A stretch of 24,581 nt of DNA from IMG/VR virus record IMGVR_UViG_3300000234_000027, positions 1-24,581 of that record; one strand, 5' to 3'. Source of the DNA: a virus. Below are positions 14,389 to 20,396 of the stretch, piece by piece; position 1 is the first letter of the stretch, and every line of letters begins with the position of its first letter. The notes beneath the pieces were generated by a model. It had not been told where the DNA came from. It did no database searches and saw only the letters and a list, made by a program, of their open reading frames with translations. A program made the translations under genes and the position numbers.

Positions 14389-14661
14389 ATGGGCTTTGAA
14401 TCAAACGAAAGTTGTATAGTTTGTAATTTTTTTGATGGTGGGAGCGTATGTTTCCACCACTTAAAAACTCAGAAAAGCTACCCTGAACATAGAAAAAAAC
14501 GGTGGAATTTAATACCTGTATGTTTGCGCTGCCATAATAATTTTCACTCAAAGGGAACCGTTTACATGGCCAACAGTTATCCATCTGTTCAAAAATGGCT
14601 ATTAAGTAATAATTGGGAGTTTTGCACTTTGACCGAAAAATGGCGTCACAAAGATGATTAA
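14389..14661 (+). CDS. HNH-like zinc protein (putative nuclease)
   Basis: A 90-residue protein starts at ATG 14389 behind AGGA; an in-frame TTG at 14371 would overlap the previous gene and is not preferred. It has the zinc/HNH arrangement: C9-x2-C12, a His pair H23/H24 (CFHHLKT), N40 (RWNLIPVC), then C45-x2-C48-H49 and H53 (CLRCHNNFH). Two CxxC pairs would hold zinc. The HH...N...H set fits a beta-beta-alpha-metal nuclease. In this operon a recombination nuclease (Rap/NinG-like or DUF968-like) is more likely than a homing enzyme. Its last four codons overlap a convergent minus-strand micro-gene. Confidence 0.65.
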   Translation: MGFESNESCIVCNFFDGGSVCFHHLKTQKSYPEHRKKRWNLIPVCLRCHNNFHSKGTVYMANSYPSVQKWLLSNNWEFCTLTEKWRHKDD

Positions 14662-14747
14662 AAGACCGATAAAGGTTTCAAAATAATAGCTATAAATAAA
14701 AAAATTAACAAAGCGACCAGTATAATTTCATCATCATCATCGTTCAT
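14658..14747 (-). CDS. 29-residue single-pass membrane peptide
   Basis: A short frame runs from ATG 14747, two bases after the stop of the lipoprotein gene, to TAA at 14658. The peptide is MNDDDDEII followed by about 18 unbroken hydrophobic residues (LVALLIFLFIAIIL) and KPLSVF. An acidic N-terminus, one membrane helix and a short basic tail make a coherent small membrane protein. It is the last reading frame of the lysis cassette, so a holin, pinholin or antiholin-like role is possible. No strong ribosome-binding site is seen; translation would depend on coupling to the upstream stop. It overlaps the end of the convergent HNH-like gene by four bases. Confidence 0.5.
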   Translation of the reverse strand: MNDDDDEIILVALLIFLFIAIILKPLSVF

Positions 14748-14749
14748 AC

Positions 14750-15043
14750 TTAATCTTGTGGTGCCCGACAAGCTTCTATATTTTCTTTTACTTTTCCTCT
14801 TAAATATGTCGCAAAATCTTCAATATCTGGCCCGATAACTCCATCACAATAACTAAGCTCTCTAGGAGCCGCAACAAAATCATCACCGCAATTTTTATCT
14901 TCAATTTTTGTCATTTTGTTGAAATCATAACAATAGGTAAAACAAGCGTTCTGCTTAAATGAAATAGTTTTTACAATCGTTGGCCGAAAACTAACACAAG
15001 ATATCACCAATAATGGTATTGTAATCATCCACATCCTTTGCAT
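14750..15043 (-). CDS. Lysis-cassette lipoprotein (possible o-spanin-like)
   Basis: A 97-residue protein begins MQRMWMITIPLLVISC, a signal peptide with a good lipobox (VISC), predicting lipidation at Cys16. The mature part has four or five more cysteines (NACFTYCYDF, KNCGDDF, SYCDGV, EACRAP), so disulfides in the periplasm are likely. It is encoded after the amidase and two small helical proteins. In a Gram-negative host an outer-membrane lipoprotein here suggests an Rz1-type spanin role, though it is larger and more Cys-rich than usual and not embedded in another gene. ATG 15043 has GAGG upstream. It overlaps the preceding gene by 53 bases. Confidence 0.65.
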   Translation of the reverse strand: MQRMWMITIPLLVISCVSFRPTIVKTISFKQNACFTYCYDFNKMTKIEDKNCGDDFVAAPRELSYCDGVIGPDIEDFATYLRGKVKENIEACRAPQD

Positions 15044-15320
15044 TTTTCAACCTCTTTATTTGGATCTCACCTTTTTTATTGTCGTAAATCAATTCACCTT
15101 TTCTTATAATTGCTTCAATCATCGGCTTTGCTACTTCATCAAATAAATTTTCAATAATATACTTAATTAACCAACCTTTAAACCCAACCGCTAATTTAGT
15201 ACCGAGAATTTTTTTTATTGCTTGTGTGACAACTTGGCTTTTTAACCAAGGTACAATTTTAGGTTTTAAGACCGCCCAAAATAGGGCGATCTTTTTTTTT
15301 AAAGCTAGTTTATTTTCCAT
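14991..15320 (-). CDS. Small amphipathic protein of the lysis cassette (holin-like candidate)
   Basis: A 109-residue basic protein. The first 70 residues alternate hydrophobic stretches with Lys (ALKKKIALFWAVLKPKIVPW, then GFKGWLIKYIIENLFDEV), a pattern able to lie in or on a membrane but with no clean 20-residue span. The remainder is soluble (KGEIQIKRLKNAKDVDDYNT). It is two genes downstream of the amidase, where a holin or holin partner is expected. ATG 15320 overlaps the previous gene by 11 bases and has no clear ribosome-binding site. Codons for KKKIALFWAVLK also form a plus-strand terminator. Confidence 0.55.
   Translation of the reverse strand: MENKLALKKKIALFWAVLKPKIVPWLKSQVVTQAIKKILGTKLAVGFKGWLIKYIIENLFDEVAKPMIEAIIRKGELIYDNKKGEIQIKRLKNAKDVDDYNTIIGDILC
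15268..15300 (+). terminator. Rho-independent terminator on the plus strand, inside a minus-strand gene
   Basis: Arms 15268-15277 (aagaccgccc) and 15284-15293 (gggcgatctt) pair at 9 of 10 positions around a six-base loop. They are followed by nine Ts (15292-15300). It faces transcripts coming from the recombination operon, whose last gene ends at 14661. No better plus-strand terminator is seen between 14661 and here. Confidence 0.75.
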
Positions 15321-15540
15321 CAATTTTTTTTAGTTCTTCATCGATCATGCCTTTGATCATTGCATAAAAATCATCAACCTTGTTCTCAGTTCTTTTTGAA
15401 ATCCTTAGAACCATGTCTGAAACTTCCAGTACCACAATTTCCAACACTTCTCTTGATACCTGTTTACCTTCTTCTTTCAATTTAGCAAAAGATGCCTTTA
15501 GTTCTTCTTCCAAAATTGATTTAAAATTCTGTTCCATCAT
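15310..15540 (-). CDS. Small helical protein of the lysis cassette (76 aa)
   Basis: The start is probably the first of two adjacent ATGs at 15540/15537, five to eight bases after AAGGA; an ATG at 15564 lies further inside the amidase gene. The 76-residue product is nearly all helix and charged (MMEQNFKSILEEELKASFAK, ending EELKKIDGK), with a central less polar stretch (EVLEIVVLEVSDMVL, about residues 30-44) too polar to be a firm membrane helix. It overlaps the end of the amidase gene. Role unknown; it could regulate or partner the adjacent membrane-active protein. Confidence 0.6.
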   Translation of the reverse strand: MMEQNFKSILEEELKASFAKLKEEGKQVSREVLEIVVLEVSDMVLRISKRTENKVDDFYAMIKGMIDEELKKIDGK

Positions 15541-15982
15541 TTCTATCCTTGTTAGAGTTATCATCTATTGTATTTTGTTTTTGCCAGATAGAGAAACTTT
15601 TTTTAAAAGTTTCAATGGTAAAATTTGGACAAGTTTTATTACTGTTAAATTGATAGTGACAAAAAATGTTTTTCTCTGTTAGATTATAAACATCCAAAGT
15701 AACGTCAACTAAGTTGAAAAGAGCTTGTTCCTGAGCTAGACTAAATTTATTAATACCATGTAAGCAGATTCCTATACTCGTAGCGTTGTGCCCTTGACAA
15801 TGCGCACCAATCGCTGAAATCTTTCTTCCTTCTTGGATTGTCCCGTTTTTATTGATAAAAAAATGATAGCCTACATCCGAAAAGCCTCTTTCTAGGTGCC
15901 ATTTTCTTATTACGTCGATTGAGTCATGTTTAGGATTGTCAGAAGCAGAGCAATGAAGAATTATCTTGTCAATCTTTCTCAC
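15521..15982 (-). CDS. Endolysin, N-acetylmuramoyl-L-alanine amidase (T7 lysozyme type)
   Basis: A 153-residue Amidase_2 domain protein cutting the bond between N-acetylmuramic acid and L-Ala in peptidoglycan. The zinc ligands are visible: H10 (IILHCSAS), H109 (FCHYQFN) and C118 (KTCPNF). The family's Lys (K116) sits beside the last ligand, and the substrate-side VGYHFFINKNG (37-47) and GAHCQGHN (59-66) are typical. It ends in a polar tail, with no signal peptide or cell-wall-binding domain, so it needs a holin to reach the wall. It starts with GTG at 15982, sharing one base with the previous stop; GAGG lies seven bases upstream. Confidence 0.9.
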   Translation of the reverse strand: MRKIDKIILHCSASDNPKHDSIDVIRKWHLERGFSDVGYHFFINKNGTIQEGRKISAIGAHCQGHNATSIGICLHGINKFSLAQEQALFNLVDVTLDVYNLTEKNIFCHYQFNSNKTCPNFTIETFKKSFSIWQKQNTIDDNSNKDRNDGTEF

Positions 15983-16968
15983 TAACTTGCCTCACCGTAG
16001 ATAGAAATATGAAATCTAGTCTGTTGATTCTGCAAAGATTTAAGCTCTACAACCAGAAAATCATTCTGAAGTAAAGTATTATCAGAAAAACTACCCTCGC
16101 TTGAAGTAGCATTTGCTCCACTTGTGGAAGGAAGTGAAATATTAGTTGTTAGCATACTTGAAACTGAAGCTAAACTTGACCCTTTTAGTAAGTCTATTTC
16201 CAAATTCCCCGAATCCCCAGCAACCTTTAAACTTGAAATCGTGGCACTAACGATATTACAATTAGAAGGTACTCTAACAACAGCTAGCTGACTGAAATCC
16301 TCGTGTTCTTTTATCGCATTATTAACGATAAAACTATCTGGTCTGTTTTCTGCTCCACCTTGATTGCTTGATATTGTGCCCGAATCGGTGGTTCTATCCC
16401 ATTTAATGTTAAATGTGGTGCTGTCACTAAATAACGTTGTACCAATAACCCTTACGCTCGTTCCTGTCGTATCGTGGGCCATAAAATCCCCTACTTTGAC
16501 ACCTGTTTTCGTGTAAGTCGAATCACTGTTACCAGTTTGCAAAATATGATTATGATCCCCGTCGTGGTTATGAGAGCTAAAAAGATTAGCTTCAAGTTGA
16601 CCGATGGTTTTACCTGAGCTTGCCAAGTTCCTTAAAAATCTATTTCTTGCGTCTGGAAGCGTTGCCCCGTAAATAGATGCGAGCGTTTTCCCTGATACTG
16701 ATTGACCTGTGATTAACTCCCAATAATCCGCTTCAAGTCTTGCGCTGATCTGTGCTGAAGTCATTAGATAGCTTCTAATTTCTCCTGCCCGTGGAATCAT
16801 TGCCATATCAATCACTTGGTCTATTAAAATCATCTTGTTTACTGCGCCTTCGCCAACAGAAATCCTTGTTTCATGTGATATAAAGTTATCTCTGATTATT
16901 TCCCATAGCGATTTAATCACTGGCTTTCCAACCTCGATCTTACTAGCGTCAATTTCTGTATATGCCAT
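15982..16968 (-). CDS. Tail fibre / collar-domain protein
   Basis: A 328-residue fibre protein. The N-terminal 80 residues are an attachment domain. Residues about 97-180 form a phage tail-collar domain: ATLPDARNRFLRNL, then the metal-binding-style HNHDGDHNH (132-140), and finally ENRPDSFIVNNAIKEHEDF near 207-225. The C-terminal 100 residues are Ser/Thr-rich beta structure (NLEIDLLKGSSLASVSSMLT), probably the distal receptor-facing tip. It overlaps the amidase by one base. A short fibre that may bind host surface sugar is the likely role. Confidence 0.75.
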   Translation of the reverse strand: MAYTEIDASKIEVGKPVIKSLWEIIRDNFISHETRISVGEGAVNKMILIDQVIDMAMIPRAGEIRSYLMTSAQISARLEADYWELITGQSVSGKTLASIYGATLPDARNRFLRNLASSGKTIGQLEANLFSSHNHDGDHNHILQTGNSDSTYTKTGVKVGDFMAHDTTGTSVRVIGTTLFSDSTTFNIKWDRTTDSGTISSNQGGAENRPDSFIVNNAIKEHEDFSQLAVVRVPSNCNIVSATISSLKVAGDSGNLEIDLLKGSSLASVSSMLTTNISLPSTSGANATSSEGSFSDNTLLQNDFLVVELKSLQNQQTRFHISIYGEAS

Positions 16969-16976
16969 ATTTACCC

Positions 16977-19493
16977 CTAACTTATTATATAATTTCCCCA
17001 GTTGTCCTCATCATTATCTGGTAACTCTGTTTCGTCGTCAACAATGTACCCGTAATAAAGTTTTTCTTCCTCGTTTGCCGTTGAAAAATCTGGTGCTGTA
17101 TCGGGTGCAATTCGTGCAGAACGAGAGAGACTATTCCCTAAATCAGTAAATTCTACAGTTGTATCCTCTCCGTTTTTTGTAATGGACGATAAAACGCCGA
17201 TTCTTTTTGTGAAAATCGCCCCAAATCTAGTATAAATTCGGCGTAAATCAAGAACAATTTTTTCATTTATATCGAAAATAGAAAAGTTTAATTTGCCCCT
17301 AATTTTTATTATTGAATTGGTTAATGAACTAAAAAGCAAAAGTCTCTCTGTTATCTCTTCCGCTTCCGTCCTGTTGGCCAAATGCAAATTATATTCTTTC
17401 GTTGCCGTTCCCTCGACAATATTGGTTACAAACTCACTCGTAATTTGCGTGGCACTAGACCCCGAATTGTGCGAAAGATAATCGGCATCAAAAAAACCAA
17501 ACCTAGCAATGATTGTTTTTAATATTTCCGTATCACTTGAAATCGTATAGCTTAAATAATCATCCTGTGTGATCTTCGCAATATCATCAGGAATTGAACT
17601 ATTTAACGTGTTATATACCAACTCAAAGTCTTGATTAACGGCCAAATTTGCCAAAACACTTTGGTTTACTAAACTTATAATGTCTCTATATTTTGACATT
17701 GAACCTGTTTTCGTTAAAGGAAGTTTTAAGTCAATTACATAGGGACAATCTACGTTTGCACTAGAAAAAGAAACACTATTTATATCAGGTATCCCTGCCA
17801 TTTCTAATAAATCTTTCACAACGTCTGCGCCTGTCTTTACCCAAGCTAAATTTTTTTCCTTCCCATAGCAGTCTACCGTAACGATATCGCTATCATCAAG
17901 ATACTCGACATTTTTTATTTTTGCTGTTCCTGCTATAGTCGAACCTGTGTAATTCGTTCTTAAATGCAAAGTGCTTTCATTAATAACTTGTAAAACTTCA
18001 TACCAAGATTGGTGATTAATATCCCCACTTTGAATCCAGTCCCGTGACCTAATTTTCTCGAAATTCCCACTTGTTACGGTTACGATTCGAGAAAGGTTTG
18101 TAAATGTTACCGATCCCCCTAATACTAACGTAGGCGTGTGACTAATTTCAGCATCCTCGGAAACCGTTAACTTGCAGTAGGTATTTTGATTGTCGATAGA
18201 GTAAAGAGTAACTGGAATTTTCTTTCTATGAAAATATAGTGCCTCCACTGGATTCCTAGTAACCGTTGTTCCTATCGCTGGAGAACTATTTAAGTTTTGC
18301 CATAGTGTAACCGTGTTGGTTGAAATCAGTCTTATCCGTGCCGTTTCTGTGCCAATAAGCAAATAATCATCTTCAAACATATCTGAAGCACTGGTTAGAA
18401 CAATTCTATTTAGCTGTTCCACACTTGAAACAGTTGTCGTTGGCTCCCTCAATTTGTGATTAGCTATATAATAAATTCGATTGTATTCCCTGTAAGGTTT
18501 TTCTGGTTTTACAATATAATCCGCACTACTAAAAGTTAATCCTAGAGCTTCACTGACTGTCAAACTTGTGTCGCTTTCTACTGAAGATACACAAAATTCC
18601 CATGAGATCCCATTTACATTCGCTTTTATAGTATCACTAGGCGATAAATCTGCTAAAAACTGTGTGCCAACTCCTGTGACTGTTGTCCCTTCTTTTGCAC
18701 CCGATATAGTTCCAGATTCCTGCTTTCCTTCTAAAATTTGATCCACGCTTTGAATGTGTAAACCTTTTGTTTTGCCGTAAACAATCCGTTTATTCTGGCC
18801 AATTATATCTTCAGATATTCGTCCATCGGCATCAGAATATAATTCTGATACTGCGCTATCTCTTAGCTGATAAAGAAAATCCTTTAGGCCAAACGCCACG
18901 CTTGTACTTGTGTACGATTTATCTTTAATTACGCCTTTGAAAATTATTCTGTGCCCGTTTGGAGAGTAGGAAAAAACTTTTACGTCTTTATTTTCCCAAG
19001 TATATAAATCGAAAATGCTATCAAAAAAACCATCAGCATTATGGAATGATACTCGCCCACTGTTTTCAATAGCAACGCCGACAAGATCGGTATTGTCTAC
19101 TGATTGCTTCGCTTGCGGTGCGCTCATTAATCTGTTTTCGTAGTGTACAATTTCCCCTGAAGCTAAATCATAGGGTAAATCTATGGAAGTATTGCTAAAA
19201 AATAATCTAAAATCGCCCCGTATCGCCTTTGTTGAGGGATCTGCTCCATCTGTGCACCTTATGTATAAATAACCTTCAGTAGCGTGATAATACCACTCCC
19301 CAGCGTTTAAAATAGGGCCAGTCCCCTCAGTTAAATCAGTTGTGCATTGACAAACGCCAATAGTAAACCTTTCTACTCTTCTATAAACCGCCCCAGCGTA
19401 CAATTCCCATGTAATTAATCTTTTACTAGCATGTGCCCACACTAGAGTTATTTTTTCAGAAACGGGATTTTGTGCGTGCGCCTCAAACGTCAT
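16977..19493 (-). CDS. Large tail-tip / baseplate structural protein
   Basis: An 838-residue protein. ATG 19493 is chosen because it overlaps the previous stop as ATGA; a TTG at 19547 would lie inside the neighbour and lacks a ribosome-binding site. The N-terminal region (ITLVWAHASKRLITWELYAG, then GDFRLFFSNTSIDLPYD) is followed by GRVSFHNADGFFDSIFDLYTW, the 'N.DG.FD' style of tail-tip proteins that frame a hub domain. A long beta-rich middle contains repeated 'TVTGVGTQFLADLSPSDTI' and 'VTSGNFEKIRSRDWI' units, which may be stacked small domains. The C-terminal third (VKDLLEMAGIPD, then a DLRRIYTRFGAIF stretch) resembles baseplate hub domains. It probably forms the tail tip. No enzyme motif is seen. 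Confidence 0.6.
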   Translation of the reverse strand: MTFEAHAQNPVSEKITLVWAHASKRLITWELYAGAVYRRVERFTIGVCQCTTDLTEGTGPILNAGEWYYHATEGYLYIRCTDGADPSTKAIRGDFRLFFSNTSIDLPYDLASGEIVHYENRLMSAPQAKQSVDNTDLVGVAIENSGRVSFHNADGFFDSIFDLYTWENKDVKVFSYSPNGHRIIFKGVIKDKSYTSTSVAFGLKDFLYQLRDSAVSELYSDADGRISEDIIGQNKRIVYGKTKGLHIQSVDQILEGKQESGTISGAKEGTTVTGVGTQFLADLSPSDTIKANVNGISWEFCVSSVESDTSLTVSEALGLTFSSADYIVKPEKPYREYNRIYYIANHKLREPTTTVSSVEQLNRIVLTSASDMFEDDYLLIGTETARIRLISTNTVTLWQNLNSSPAIGTTVTRNPVEALYFHRKKIPVTLYSIDNQNTYCKLTVSEDAEISHTPTLVLGGSVTFTNLSRIVTVTSGNFEKIRSRDWIQSGDINHQSWYEVLQVINESTLHLRTNYTGSTIAGTAKIKNVEYLDDSDIVTVDCYGKEKNLAWVKTGADVVKDLLEMAGIPDINSVSFSSANVDCPYVIDLKLPLTKTGSMSKYRDIISLVNQSVLANLAVNQDFELVYNTLNSSIPDDIAKITQDDYLSYTISSDTEILKTIIARFGFFDADYLSHNSGSSATQITSEFVTNIVEGTATKEYNLHLANRTEAEEITERLLLFSSLTNSIIKIRGKLNFSIFDINEKIVLDLRRIYTRFGAIFTKRIGVLSSITKNGEDTTVEFTDLGNSLSRSARIAPDTAPDFSTANEEEKLYYGYIVDDETELPDNDEDNWGNYIIS

Positions 19494-19687
19494 ACAAGGT
19501 TCATAAGCTGTGCAATTCCTGACCCGACCGCTCCACTTCCTATGCAAATGGCCGTTAACTTCGCTAAACTTACTTTCACCTGATTGATTTTTTCATTACA
19601 TTCAATTTCATGTTTGCATTGCATCTCAAGAATCTTTTTTATTTCCATTCTGTTTTCTCTAATTTCTTCGATGATTAACTCTTCCAT
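19490..19687 (-). CDS. XhlA-like small membrane protein (holin candidate)
   Basis: A 65-residue protein has a charged coiled coil (MEELIIEEIRENRMEIKKIL to about residue 40) followed by one C-terminal hydrophobic, Gly-rich helix (LAKLTAICIGSGAVGSGIAQ, 41-60). This is the layout of XhlA-type holin partners. Its codons share one base with the previous stop (TAATG) and it overlaps the tail-tip gene by four bases, so it is co-translated with tail genes rather than with the amidase 3.5 kb away. A structural role at the tail tip is the alternative. Confidence 0.6.
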   Translation of the reverse strand: MEELIIEEIRENRMEIKKILEMQCKHEIECNEKINQVKVSLAKLTAICIGSGAVGSGIAQLMNLV

Positions 19688-20394
19688 TACTTGACCCCAT
19701 TCAAATTAAAATGATTTATTAACAATCTCTTTAAATCTTCTACACCTTTATCATCAATAGCAACTATCAATTTATATGCAGTTGCTGGCATCCCATCGTT
19801 AAGAAGTCCGTTAATCTCTGCAAAAGTAATCCTCATGGCTTTTATTTCTTCGACTGTTTTACTTTCGATGTAATTGTAACCCCTAACGATGTCCAGTGCC
19901 TCGCTACAAATCTGCTTTATCTTTCCACCTGTGTTTTTTAATACAACTAGCTCATTTTGCTTCGTCATTTTTTCCAAGATCACAATATGCGCCGTTTCAA
20001 TCTCTACAAGTAAACTTTCTACTTCTGAATAGTTTTCATTATCAAACAAAAGTTTGATCCAAATTGCTACGTTAGGGTAGTCAACATGAACCGCCCTAAA
20101 TGCTTCATCAAAATAAATCATAGCTTCAATTCTTTTTTTGATATCTTCGACTCTTTCTTTCTCATCTTTAATCATCTGCGCTTTATAAGTAGCAAAAACT
20201 TCATTCATACTGGCAAGCGTTGGCATTGTTAAACTCGAATGTATAACAACATTGTCGTACATCGACGAACTAGGATTATTTAACAAAATCCACTTTTCTT
20301 CTGTATTTGGGATCGTCGAAAAATCAACCATTAATTCCAAGATAGTAAAAAAAATGTTATCAATAGTTAATTTTTCCATTTGATTTAATGTCAT
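19687..20394 (-). CDS. Hypothetical tail-module protein (235 aa)
   Basis: A 235-residue, mostly helical, acidic protein. The ATG at 20394 has GGAG five to seven bases upstream; the Met at residue 6 is a second option. Sequence features are a hydrophobic N-terminal stretch (DNIFFTILELMVDFSTI), a central KDEKERVEDIKKRIEAMIYF helix and a C-terminal KRLLINHFNLNG. There is no signal peptide and no catalytic motif. It sits between the large fibre and the XhlA-like gene. It may be a fibre chaperone or a structural accessory; the position downstream of a fibre gene is common for assembly chaperones, but this is inference. Confidence 0.65.
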   Translation of the reverse strand: MTLNQMEKLTIDNIFFTILELMVDFSTIPNTEEKWILLNNPSSSMYDNVVIHSSLTMPTLASMNEVFATYKAQMIKDEKERVEDIKKRIEAMIYFDEAFRAVHVDYPNVAIWIKLLFDNENYSEVESLLVEIETAHIVILEKMTKQNELVVLKNTGGKIKQICSEALDIVRGYNYIESKTVEEIKAMRITFAEINGLLNDGMPATAYKLIVAIDDKGVEDLKRLLINHFNLNGVK

Positions 20395-20396
20395 GT

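Noticed and set aside
19493-19547. TTG start at 19547 for the tail-tip protein
   Set aside because: It has no ribosome-binding site and would overlap the XhlA-like gene by 58 bases, whereas ATG 19493 gives the ATGA junction used repeatedly in this genome.
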